Assembly (NCBI GenBank): GCA_965112735.1
Contig: OZ218950.1
Span: 4,340,001-4,404,000 of the forward strand
Source: Phaeosaccion multiseriatum
Taxonomy: Eukaryota > Ochrophyta, other classes
Reading direction: 5' to 3'
DNA length: 64,000 nt
The notes beneath the pieces are model-generated. The model did not search any database. It saw nothing but the letters and a program-made list of their open reading frames with translations, and had not been told where the DNA came from. The position numbers were made by a program, and so were the translations under genes. Below are positions 21,637-32,888 of this stretch, one piece after another; the stretch's first letter is position 1; every line of letters starts with the position of its first letter.

Positions 21637-23653
21637 TTATTGCTGGGGAGTCAGGCGCACTCTCGGCCTGGCGGTGGTCTTGGGGTGGAGGATTCTGCAA
21701 GCCGTATCGACAGCAAGATGGAAGGAGAGAGAGAGAGAGATGCCGAGAGAGTGGGGGAGAGGTTAAGAGAGGGAGGGATGGAGGGAGAGAGAGAGCGAGA
21801 GAGAGAGAGAGAGCACGCAAGGGGGGGACGAAGGGGCAAGGGAATCACGGATGAGCAGCAATGACTTGAGACCACAGGCGAGGGTGGGGAGCGAAGGAAG
21901 CCAAGGAAAGGGAGCGAGTTACGACCCTTGTCGGGCGGTGGGATCAATAAAGTACGTTAAGGGAAGAGGGAGAGAGAGAGAGAGAGAGGATCGAGGCCAC
22001 GTTCCCACACACACCCGAGGCCGAATCTGGAGTAGTCCAAGGCGGGGACGGGGTGAAGTTGGTCCTCCGCCACTGGCCCTACGAAGGTGATGTCGAAGGA
22101 GAGGAGCATGTGCGCCACATAGAACTTGGCCTCGGAGGCAGCGAACTTGCGCCCTGCGAGTAATGTACGTCGTGTACATGCATGAAGAGAGAAGAGCGAC
22201 AGGGGAGTGAGTGAGTGAGTGAGTGAGTGAGTGAGTGAGTGAGTGAGTGAGGGGAAGCGCGGGGAGGGAGGGCTTCCATTCCTCCCTCATTGACGTTGGA
22301 TGCAAGGGTAGCGTAGCCACAGGGCGGCGGCTCCGGGGGGGGGGGGGGGGCAGGAATTATCAAGCGCCACAGCCATCACACCAACACAAGACAAGCCAAG
22401 CCGAGCAGGCGGCATAAACATGTTGTAAGTGGTAAGCGAAATGAAACTGAAACTAAAAACTGGATTTGAAACTGGCCCGTGGCCCTTACTCCGCGTAGCG
22501 TACCTGGGCAGTACGTATAGCCACTGCCGAATGCCAGCATGGGCTTGGACAGACGCTTCCCCTTGGCGTAGAAGGTCGCCGCTTTGCCGTCTTGGTCTGG
22601 CATGTAGCGATCCCACCTTGGAGCGGCAGAGGCAGAGCAAGGGGCAGCAGGGGGGGCAAGCAGAGGGAGCAGCACCGTAAGGGGGTTAGGTAGATGGGTA
22701 GGTGGGTAGGTGGGTGGGTGGGTCAGAAAGGGCAGCCAGGGGTGTGTGGGAGTGGCAGCCCACAGACAGGGGGGAGGAGGGTGTGAGACAGAGAGTGCGT
22801 GAGCGAGCCTCAGTCACTTCTCAACAATCCCCGTCCCGCCTCCCCATACAAACTCACTCCTACCCTCCCTCCCTACCTCTCTCTTCCCCTCCTTCCCTCT
22901 TTCTCTCTCTTTCTACAGTAACAAAACATCCTCCTCTTCCCTTTTCTCTCGGCTTATCGTACCGAAACGTCAGAGGCTCGTCAAAGATGTCACTGTCGTA
23001 GTGCACCGCATGAAACATGGCCATGACGCTATCTCCCTTGCGAATCTTGTACGAGCGGCCGGAAGACTCGAAGGAGAGCGAGGTGTCCTCAGTCGCCTCC
23101 CTCACCCCCATGGACGCGGCGGAGAAGCGGCAAGCCTCGAGAAAGCAACTGTTGAGCTGTGGAGAGGGACGGACAGGCCGCCACCGCGGGGCGGAGGTCA
23201 CAGATGGGTGGGAAGAAGGAGGAGGAAGAAGAGGAGGAGGAAGGGGATACACAAGACGGCCAGTTACTAACAAATGTGTAGTGGTCGTCGATGACAGCAG
23301 ACAGTTAATACGCAAACACCATAGGATAGCCCGCCTCACTCTCAATCTTGCGTCCCAGTAGTCTCCATTCCACCGCCCCCGAAGGGTTAGCGGCACAGAA
23401 TGCCTCTTTCGTTTCAAACCTTCTCTCTCTTGGCGTCTTCCTCGTGTGGCTTGCCTGGCCTGGCCTGGCATGGCCTGGCTTGGCCTGACCTTAGCCTACG
23501 CAGCCTGCAACCTTGGCCTTCCCGTCTCCCCCTACCATGACTTGATTGAACCTTCCTTACCTTGTGCATCTTAGAGAGCTTCTCCAGTGAGAGACGCGAC
23601 GCATCGACGCGTACTGATGACTCTGACTCGCGCACGCTGCCCTCGCCTCGCCC

Positions 23654-23699
<46 letters not shown>

Positions 23700-25471
23700 G
23701 TATCACCAAGTGCTGACCCCTCCCCCTTTCCCTCCTCGTCCCCCTCCTCTGGCAGTGCGAGCACCTCCCTAATCTCCTCCAGGATGATTCGCTTCACCTC
23801 CGGGTCTCGAAGGACGAAGTACAGCAGCCAGAACACGGCCGGCGCCGTCTGCGCCACGCTGGCCCACAGAATGGCGAGCTGCAGGCCGGCTCTGTCTTTC
23901 AGACTGGTGCCGCTCTCCGCCATCACTCGAGAGCGTTCCTTCATGAGGCCGCAACTGCTGTCAGCGTCGGCGTTCGAGTCTCGCGCTGCCTCCCCCTCTT
24001 GCAGCATGGAGATGAGTATTTTGCGGCCCTTTTCGGATTGGAAAAGGAAGAACAAAGGGACGAGAGAGGGAGGTATTGCAGGTTAGGAGGAGGAGAGGGT
24101 GCCAGATCCAGGCGAGAGGGGGGAAGGGGGGCACGAAGAGAAGCAAGGTTGGGGAGGGTCAATAGAGAAGAAGAGCGCAGGCTGATCGAGCAAGGCGCGG
24201 ATACTTTTCTTTCTGTACCCACGCAATTTGTGTGTCACTCCCCCCCCCCCCCTCAGTACCTTGTTGTCAGAAAAGAGAGCCAGGGGACTAGGAAGAGAGA
24301 GAAAGATGAAGAGAGAGGGAGGGAGAGAGATAGAGGGGAGGGAGAGAGAAGAGAGAAGCAAAGAGATGAAAGAGAGCCACCCCCTTCCCGTTGGCACCTT
24401 GATGCAGGAAAGAGAGAGGATGGAGGGACGGAAAGAGAGAGAGATGAGAGGGGGGCCACATCGCCCCCCTCTCTTACCTTGTTGGCGGCAGGCACGAACT
24501 GGATGGGCACTCCTGCGAAGATGGGCACGAGGGCGTCGTCGAAGGCGTTGAGAGCAGCGAGGAAGGCCTCACTGGGCACGCCGGGGGTGTCCTCTCCGAA
24601 CAAGGTCCTTGGGGGGAGGAGAGGGGAGGGTGGAGTGAGTCGAGGGCGGTCCGGAAAGTAGGGGAGCTCTGTCAGTCACTCAGTCACTCGCCCACTCACT
24701 CATTCACTCGCTCACTCAGTCACTCACTCACTCACCCACTCACTCACTCACTCCCTCCCTCACTCACTCACTCACTCACTCACTTGGCCGTGGAATGTTG
24801 AATGACCTCCGTCACGAATCGCAGCAAGTCCACCCCGTCCTCCGCGGCCGCTCCTCCGCTCCCCACCGGTAGGGCCTCAATCCTTGCCTTGATGGCAGCC
24901 TTGACTCGCCCCACCAACTCTCCACAAGCGCCGTCCGCCAGCAAGAACTTTGTATACTGCGCGTGCAGGGTGTTTTGCAGCTTGGTTTCCAGCCCCGACG
25001 AAAGACCAAAGGCGTTCGTGAGGACCTTGTCGGCGAAGAGGTTAAAGGAAAGGTCCTTCCGTCGCTTGAAGATGATGTCAAAGTCCTCGGCGCTGAGGAG
25101 GAAGACGCATCTTGGAAAGGAGGGAGGGTGTAAGGTTGATGGGGTGAGGTACATGTGCTTATACAAATGTCCTCTTCTTTCTTTTTTCGCCCTTTCTTTG
25201 TCCTCTGACTAGATACTTACCGCTTTCCTCCCACAATGGCCACCACGGCATCCTTGCTCTTGCTCCTGCAGCGCGCGTAGAAGGCCAGAGGCTTTGTGCC
25301 CATGCGTATGGCTTGGCCAATGAAGGGAATGTTCGACCACAGCATCGGTGGCTCGCCCGGCAGCGAAGTGTTGCGCCAAATGTGATGGCCCACCAACGCG
25401 CAAGTCACCGAGCAGAGCAGCGTCACAGGGGTGATCCATGTCTCAGCACCATCTCTACTCACGCAGGACAT
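21637..25471 (-). CDS. Cytochrome P450, CYP7/CYP8-like (class E group IV)
   Basis: Eight exons are consistent in phase: 25471-25221, 25110-24784, 24607-24478, 24028-23561, 23156-22963, 22616-22504, 22153-22015 and 21694-21637. They encode 559 residues. An N-terminal membrane anchor is followed by a Pro-Gly turn and IPFIGQAIRMG. The I-helix reads WASVAQTAPAVFW, the K-helix ExxR is EACR, and the haem loop is FGSGYTYCPG, whose final Gly spans the exon 6/7 border. The short last exon restores the usual end (RFGLG then ILHPKTTARPRVRL). The order and wording of these motifs resemble CYP7, CYP8 and CYP39, which are sterol or prostanoid oxygenases and isomerases, more than plant-type P450s. A run of about 15 Ala, coded by CTG/CAG repeats, is inserted before the K-helix. 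The substrate is unknown. Confidence 0.9.
22206..22252 (+). repeat. (GTGA)n tetranucleotide repeat in P450 intron
   Basis: About twelve GTGA units lie in the intron between the sixth and seventh exons. Confidence 0.9.
23655..23699 (+). repeat. (CTG)n repeat coding poly-Ala in the P450
   Basis: Fifteen CTG triplets on the plus strand read as Ala codons on the minus-strand gene. Confidence 0.9.
24675..24783 (+). repeat. (CACT)n repeat in P450 intron
   Basis: CACT units with a few variants fill most of the intron between 24607 and 24784 and run up to the donor of exon 2. Confidence 0.88.
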
Positions 25472-26056
25472 TGGAAAGAAGAAGCCTTGAAAATTAGCGC
25501 CTTTTTTCTTTCCTTCTTCGACTATAGTTCCATTTCTGGAGTCTACACACACAAGGCGACTCCCCTCTCCTCACGAATCCCCACGGCTCCTCCACGCTCC
25601 AATGAAGGTTTGGTGGATCGGCGCGTTGCTACATTGTATGTGAGGGGGTTGTAATGGAGCGTCGCACCCTGTGAGCTTCCAAAACGATCCTATCGCTATC
25701 GCTCATCTCGCCCCCCTTGATACGAGATACCTGCACTGGAGCAGGAGCAGATCAGGCTAGACGATAGTGAACAGTAGAAAGAACCATGGACATACGCGTC
25801 GTCTGCGGCGGCAAATAGGTACCATTCCCCTTCGTTCGGCACCATCTGTCAAGCTCTGCGCTGGTTGTATCTTTCTGGAGAACGCTCCTTCCCATCCTTG
25901 CCCCCCACCCCGCGCACGCACTGTGTTCGCCCACCTTGCATTACATGCTGCTTTTCTCAACGTCCATCCTTCTGGTGCCGCCACGCCCGTCTCCTGCTGC
26001 TTGTCGTTTCCCCCCGTTCCTGATCAAGTGAAACTGCAGGCGAAGGAACCTCTTCA
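25472..26056. promoter_or_regulatory. Divergent upstream region of P450 and CSRNP-like genes
   Basis: 585 bp lie between the two start codons and presumably hold both promoters. I see no distinct TATA box or repeated element. Confidence 0.4.
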
Positions 26057-28265
26057 ATGAACGGCGCAACCGTGGTCGACACTTTTCCTGAATCATCATT
26101 GGCGCTGGTGAGAACGTTGGAGGGAAAGACTGAGTGGATCCCGGTGACGGGTGCAGAAGAAGCGGGCTGGGAGGAGAAAGTGAAAAACTGGGCTCAAGCC
26201 AGGAACCTCATCATCCCAGGCGAAGAAGTATCTGAAAGAGTAGGGACAGAAGCAGGGCAAGAGCAAGAGCAGGAGGAGGAAGAGGCTAGCGTCGAGGTCA
26301 AGAAGCCCTCGTCCAGCAGTAGGACAGTCGGCGACGGTCCAGCAGCAAAGGGGTGCTCGATCGAGAGCGTCAAGAGCCGCCCGGGGGCAGGTCAGGCGGA
26401 GTCGCCTACCAAGAGTGCAGCAGAGGAAGGCCAGCCCACCTCGATGCGAGAGTTAACACCCGTTGAGAGGGGTAGCGAAGTGACTGCAGCATCAAAGAGC
26501 TCCGGCAAGAAGTCCGGAGGGTTCTTTTCCAAGGGCTTCCTGCTCGGTGGCGGCACGAAGAAGAAGAAGAAGAAGAAGCAGAAGAAGGCAGAAGAGGAGG
26601 ACCAGCGGGCAAGTTCTCCTGCGACTGTAACCGTTTCGCCACTATCGCTCTCTGCGAAAGAGGCAGAGTTCAATATGGGTAGTAGCAGCAGCACTACCCG
26701 CAGCAGGGAAGAGGAGCACACAATACAAGGCGGGGGGCAGTCTCCGCCCCCCTCGCCATTGGCAGCAGCATCAGGAGCAGCAGCAGAAGAAGCTCGCACA
26801 GCAATGTTCGCTTCCGGTGATACACACAAAGTCCAGAGTCGCAGAGATCTCTGGACGAAAAAGGCGCCTGGTGGGAGAAGCAACAGTGTTGACACGTTTT
26901 CCGACACATCCAGCTGTAGTGCACAGAGTAACGAGGACGAGCAAGAGGGAGAGGCCGAGAAAGGCGCGGATGCGGGCCATGCTAGTGACAACGAAGAGGG
27001 GGAGGAGGAGGGGGAGGAGGAGGAGGCAGCCGCAGCAGGTGGAGGGGGAGAGCTCCCAGATGAAGAAGACGATTGGCTGGCGGGCACTTCGGCTGCTCGC
27101 CTGACCACCAAGAGCGGTGCCGCCAGTAGCAAGAGACGGAAGAAGAAGGGCAAGAAGGGGAAGAAAGGGGGTAGTCAGCAGCAGCAGCAGCAGCAGGAGG
27201 AGGAGGAGGAGCAGCAGTCGTCCGCTCCCGTCTCGTCGGTGAAGAGTCCAAAGGCGGCAGGCGAGGGAGACCGGCAAGGGGGGGCAGGGGGTGCTGCTAC
27301 AATGAGCAAGGCGGCAAAGAAGAGGGCGAAGAGAAAGTCCAAGGCCATGGGAGGGGGCGGGGGCGGTGGACCGGAGGAGGAGAAGGACGAGGGGTACTCC
27401 ACAGAGGGTGTCTCTCCTTCCTCGTCGCCTTCGCCTCAGGCCGGAGGGCAGATGAGCCGGACTCGGTCCAAGCGAAAAGAAGGTGATGAGGACAGATAGT
27501 CAGGAGTTTAGGAGGGCGTCATTTCTTCTCCTCCGTAACATCGGTCCTATTCTCTCTTTTCTTGTGTGTGTATGTGTGCCTGTGTGAATGTGTGTGCTTG
27601 GCGTCTTTGCTCCGGATGTGTGTGTGCTTGGCGCTTAGCTCCGGATCCGCTGCCCTCCTCTCTGATGCTCGCCCCCATACAACTACAGTCCCCCATCTAC
27701 CGCCGTGTTGCATCCCCCTCGGGTGTCTCCTGCGTCCACTCATTGAACAAACAAACGAATGAACGACCCCCCCCATCCCCTGCCCTGCCCCTTTGCCCCG
27801 CCTTTCACTGCCTATGCCTACCTGCCGGTCTGTGTATCTGTCTACCTCTGCTCTGACGGCTCAGCTGTGTCTTTCGGTGGCGTGAGAGAAGTGCTGCTGG
27901 AGAGACGCGTGGGGGGCTGTGGCATGCCGAGTGAGGGCACTTGGGCCCTGCACTTGGGGCAGAGCGTTTCCGAAGTCGACATGACGGTGGACGAGTACGA
28001 AACCGCCAAAGCACATAGCCTGGAGAGCCGCACAGAGGCGCTGAACAAGAGGGAGAAGAAGCTCGCCACTGGGGTAAGTTGCAGAGTACGTGTCCCGTAC
28101 TTGAAAATAGACTTGTCCCATTCATGTATGCGCTTACTTTTGCTCCCGCGTGTATTGGGATAGGTGACACGCCCCCCCTCCCCCCGGGCTCTTTCAGTCT
28201 TGAAGCTCATTACAAGCTTTCAGACCTGCGATTGGTTTGCTAATCCGCCAATTGCCATATATGTG

Positions 28266-28304
<39 letters not shown>

Positions 28305-29585
28305 AGCAGGAAACGCGTCAGTTCGATTACCAGTCGGGCACCAACCCACTCTTTTACCGCCTGGACGAGAAGGAGCGCAAGACTCTGCTGCTGGGCTTTG
28401 CGGCCATGGCAGACCGCCAAGTGCAAGAGGAGGAGGACGAGGAGATGATGTACGGCAGCGGCAGTCACGACCGTGCGGAGGAGGACGAAGGGGGCGGTGG
28501 TAACGGTCACTACCCTGCTCCTCTAACCCTGTCCTCCAGCCTTGGCGGTGGCCACAGCAGCAGCAGCAGCAACAACAACACTATGATGGGTCGCCTGACA
28601 AGAGGCAAGGCCAGGTCTATCTCCTGCTGCTCCTCGGACTATACTCGGTCTGTCAGTGGCGGCGGCAGCGGCCTCAGCCACAGCTCCAGCGTCAACTCGG
28701 GCGGTCTGCACGACGCCTTTGAACACGACGCGGAGGTGGGGCGCAAGGAGATGGAGGAGATTCGCAAGTCCCGCTCACAGGCTGGCTGCAACTGTCATCC
28801 CGTGGTGTTAGAGAAGCTCACCACCGCCAAACTCAAGGAGGAGCTGCGGGCGAGGCACATTGACTTCAAGGCCACCAGGAAGGCAGATCTGGTCAAGGTG
28901 GGTAGCAGTGGGGCAGGGAGGGGGAAGGGTGGGTGTGTGGGTTGCAATAGATAGGAAAGGGGGTGGGTGGGTGGGTGGGTGGGTGGGCGGAGGGTGTGGC
29001 GGGAAGGCTGATGACGTTGTACTTTTTTTTCTGTTGCCTTGTCTTGTCTTGTCTTGGGAGCAGATTCTGGCACAGTCTCTGGACGCCACTGGCCAAGCTC
29101 TGTGCAACAACAACATGTGTGAGTGTTTCCGAAGCGGCATTGGCTGCCAGGCCGACGTGTGCGGCTGCTGCAAGGCCCACCGGGGGGGAGGCAAGAAGTC
29201 GCACCGCTGTACCTCAGGCGCAGAGATGAAAGCTGCGGGCTGTGGCAACCCCGATGGTGAGCACCCAACCAAGCAAGAGCTTTGCAGTATGGCGGGCGGC
29301 CGAGCTTCCTAGGCTATGTCGGTCTTGTCTGTCTACTTGGGTGGTACTGTCTCGCCTTTTTTTTTGCTTTGGAATTGTCTCGGTTCTTGCTGCTTGCTTG
29401 GTTCCCCTCTCTTCCTCTCCCATCTCTCTCTCTGTTTTTTTTTAATTCTGTGTTGCCTTCCTTCCCCTCCCTTCTCTCGCCTCCCTGCTGACGTGTGTTC
29501 AGGCGCGTATGCCTACTCGGAGGCCGTAGTGAATGAGTATAGATCGAAGTTTATCACCGCTCGCCCCGTCACTATACCCTCGTAG
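26057..29585 (+). CDS. CSRNP-like Cys/Ser-rich nuclear protein with SAP motif
   Basis: Exons 26057-27482, 27865-28073, 28310-28897, 29064-29256 and 29503-29585 join in phase and encode 832 residues. The first 475 residues are Lys/Glu/Ser-rich low complexity with nuclear-signal-like KKKKKKQKK. From exon 2 the protein resembles the N-terminal conserved region of the CSRNP/AXUD1 family: KRKE-AVSFGGVREVLLERR, a Gly-rich turn, then a charged helix. The Cys-rich core lies across exons 3-5: CNC, then CECFRSGIGCQADVCGCC, and finally CGNP-DG-AYAYSE. A SAP-like DNA-binding helix pair (KLTTAKLKEELRARHIDF) sits between the first Cys pair and the rest. CSRNP proteins are nuclear and bind DNA in animals; a nuclear regulatory role here is inferred. 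An alternative reading is a tesmin/CXC-type protein. Confidence 0.75.
28262..28302 (+). repeat. (GT)n tract at the acceptor of CSRNP exon 3
   Basis: GT dinucleotides run to within a few bases of the acceptor CAG at 28307-28309 in place of a normal pyrimidine tract. Confidence 0.85.
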
Positions 29586-30961
29586 AGGGTGGCGGCGAGG
29601 AGACGTGTATTTATTTATGTGATATATGTGGGTGACTTTCAATAACCTGCCTCCTACTTTACAGAGACGTGGTTACGGAAACATGGATTGTCGGAGGAGG
29701 GGGGCGGACGGGCGACGTACATAGGCTTGCGTCGTTCGTCTTTTTAGAAGGGGTTTTGAAGGGGGCCCTCTGTGGAAAAGAAAAGAATTAATGTGTCATG
29801 AGGAGGAGAGGGGAGGGGGGTTTTTCGGAACCCCACTCGCCTGCCCTGGATATCTAAGAATAGGCTGGAACGAGAGAAGTGTTGTTAAGTGTAAAGAGGA
29901 GTGTCAGAGGCGACTAGCTAGCACAGCGTGCAGACAGGGCCTCGGCCAATACATTTCAACTTCCCAAAATATTCGGATTTCAGTTCCAGTTTGGCCGAAT
30001 CACCCCTTGACCCTCAAGTGGCCTGCACGGTGCCAGAGATAAGATATCCCCCATGAATGTAAGTAGCAGCTGCAGATGGGTCGGGACCAGCTTGTCGTCC
30101 AGCGCGGAGGACAAACGGGGCCTGCGGGCGGGAGGTAGGGCCCCCGAGGCAAAAAGTGGGCCCCTAATTTGGAAGCAACTTGGTACAGTTTCCAGCCTCG
30201 GCACCCCGGCGATGGCATGAGAAGGGGGTCCAGTTGCCGCGATAAGAGGAACCAGAACACTTAGAGCACCTGTAGTGGCCGCGTTCGCCCGGCGGGCCCC
30301 ATCGCCGACTCGCCCGCCCTGGACTGGGTCGTGGTAGCTAGCTGCCCAGGCTGGATCAAGCTCCGAAGGAACGAAGTGGGGCGTATACTCAACGCTAAGG
30401 TAGTGTGCAGGGAGGGCCCCTGTGCGGGGCGGAGGAAGCTGCTGCAGGGTAGCTACTTGGTGTAATCGACCCCTGACAAGGTTCTGAGCGAGGCTTGGCG
30501 AGCGATAGTCGTCGACAGCCGGCCAGGTTCCAGGTTCTGGGGGAAAGCCATATAGTAAGGCAATGATGAGGGCCAAGGCTGCTCTGCCAAGCCTCGCCAG
30601 CGGGCCAGGTTCCAGCTTTTTGCCTTGCCCTGTGTCCCCTCAGAACCGATTGAGTCAAGCGAGTTGAAAAAAAGAAAATACGCGGGTTGGTCATCCCCTT
30701 TCCCGAGGGGGGCATCCGTTCCGAGTTTTGGTTGTTGTTCCACTTTGAATCCTGTTCTCTCCAATCACGGCCACCTTGCCACGCCTGAAAACAGTGAGGG
30801 CACTGCACAGAAGGGAGCTTCTCTCTCTTACTATATAGGCCTTGTTTGCCGAGGCGAAGGAGCGAGTATCATCCCTCTCTCTCTCTCTTTCTTTTCCTAA
30901 TTCCCACTAGATCCCACCTATCCAAAGAGTAGTGGGATAGGCAGTAGAGGAAGAAGTAGCC
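29586..30961. other. 1.4-kb intergenic region, possible relic element, and OSCA promoter
   Basis: No gene is supported. A 12-bp perfect inverted repeat occurs at 30488-30499 and 30586-30597, and a 13-bp direct repeat (GGCCAGGTTCCAG) at 30521-30533 and 30603-30615. A 198-codon open frame on the minus strand (30576-29980) has no recognisable domain. CTATATAGGC at 30831-30840 is a candidate TATA box about 125 bp before the OSCA start. Confidence 0.45.
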
Positions 30962-32856
30962 ATGGCTACGACATGGAGTGGAGTGGTAAGTCGTGTAATA
31001 CTCCGATTAACCGTGCTCGAAAGACCTTACCTTTTTTTTCTCTCTCTCTGTCTCTCTCAGGTCACTGGGCTTGTCTTTGGGGGCTTGCAGGGCGCTGTGG
31101 TGATGGGACTCTTCGGAGCCTGGCGCCATAAGCCCGAGTACCGCCACATCTATCAACCTGCGGCGGCCAAGTAAGTGTGGAGAGCAGCGCAGGAAGATAT
31201 GCTGTGAGGGAAAAAGAGCACAAATAATGCGGTTGAGAGGATGCGGACGTGGGGGCGGGAACAGGGTTGAAGCAGGGCACTTAACTTAACAAGCAAGGGC
31301 ACTTTAACTACAAGCACAGAGTGGGGTGCTCCTGCTTCCCAGGGTACCCCTCCTGTTGCTCCTACTGGGCCATGTCTTTCGCGAAGATCTGTGGTTTACC
31401 TGTTGAAATGCCCGACACAGAACAATTGGATCTTCGCTCACCGTGCGGCAATTCTTCCACCGCATCTCCGTTCACCTCAGCATGTAGTCTGCCTCTGGCC
31501 TCCCTGTGGAACAACAGAAACCATGCCATCCCCTAACCTTGCTCTTTGTCACCACCCTCCCCATCCAATTCTTTCTCTCCTCCTGCCTCCCCCCCCCCCC
31601 AATAGACGCCCGGACCGCGCTGTCGGCGAGCCGAAGGGCCCGTGGTACAAGGAGGCCCTGAAGGTGGGCGACAAGGAGCTACTGCACTGCGTGGGTCTGG
31701 ACTCGTACATGCTCGTGCGCTTCCTGCATATGTGCTTCAAGCTGTGCCTGGTCGGGGTGGTGCTGGCGGTTGGCATTCTCGTGCCAGTGTACTACACCAA
31801 CAAGTTTGACACTACGGAGGTGATCAAGGAGGACACCAACTTGGACAAGATCACCCTGCCCACTGGCTACCTCAGGCCCACCATTGCGCGCCTCAACGCG
31901 AGTACGTACCTCCTCCTGTGAAGAGCAATAGAGAAGACGAGAGAGAAAGAGAGGAGGAGGAGGTTGGGGGAGCAAGCCGAGAGGAGGATGGGTCGGTGTG
32001 GCGGAGTAGGAGTAGGAGCTCAAAAACCTAAGCGCCCTTCGACAGTCCATCGTTCTGAGCTCTCTGCCTCCCTCCCCCCTTCTCCCATACCCTCCTCCTC
32101 TTCATCACGCCAAACAACACAACGCAAACAGGCAGCGACCGCTTGTGGGCATCCGCCGGCGTTTTCACCATCTTCATCCTGTTCTTCCTCAAGCTCATCC
32201 ACGACGAGTGGAAGAACTTCCTGCCCCTCCGCCTGGACTACATTGTGGACGGAGACGCCGACAGTGGCCCCGAATACCGCAATTCCATCCTCGTGGAGGA
32301 GCTGCCCATGGACCTTCGCACGGACGGTGAGTCAGGAAGTCAGACAGTCAGGCAGTCAGTCAGGCAGTCAGTCAGGGAGGCAGGGAAGGAGATGGTCAGC
32401 AAGATGTACAACGTAACGCAGGAGGACTCCTCGACTTGCTTTGCTTCCTCCCCTGTTTTGACTGACTCTTGACAACTGAGACCAAAACATCAGTCTCTCC
32501 CTCCTCCTCCTCCTCCTCCTCCTCCTCCTCCTCCTCCTCCTCCTCCTCCTCCTCCTCCTCCTCCTCCTCCTCCTCCTCTTCCTCCTCCTCCTCCTCCTGC
32601 TCCTCCTCCTCCTCCTCCTCTTCCTCCTCCTCCTCCTCCTCCTCATCCTCCTTCTCCTCCTCCCTCTCCCTCTCCCTCAACCCTACTTGACCATGTGTGC
32701 ATCGCGAGTCGTCGTCTTCACGCCTTCCATCCCCCCTTCCACACACACATCACACATCACCCTTTCCATACGACATGACACCACCTCTAACCCTTTACCT
32801 TCCACGCCCACCCCCTTCTTCCCCATCCATGACCCATCTAACCCTAACCCAACAAC

Positions 32857-32888
<32 letters not shown>

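Noticed and set aside
21390-21864. Plus-strand open frames of 154 and 130 codons
   Set aside because: They are antisense to the last P450 exon and a GAGA tract; the minus-strand exon at 21694-21637 gives the expected P450 ending.
22079-22363. Alternative P450 ending read straight through the CT repeat to a stop near 21957
   Set aside because: Splicing at 22015 to 21694 restores a normal P450 C-terminus and correct phase, so read-through is less likely.
29980-30576. 198-codon minus-strand open frame
   Set aside because: It shows no recognisable domain, no splice partners and no repeated copy in the window; I could not support it as a gene.
32396-32746. Glu-rich and Arg-rich minus-strand frames
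   Set aside because: They are translations of the CCT repeat inside an OSCA intron.
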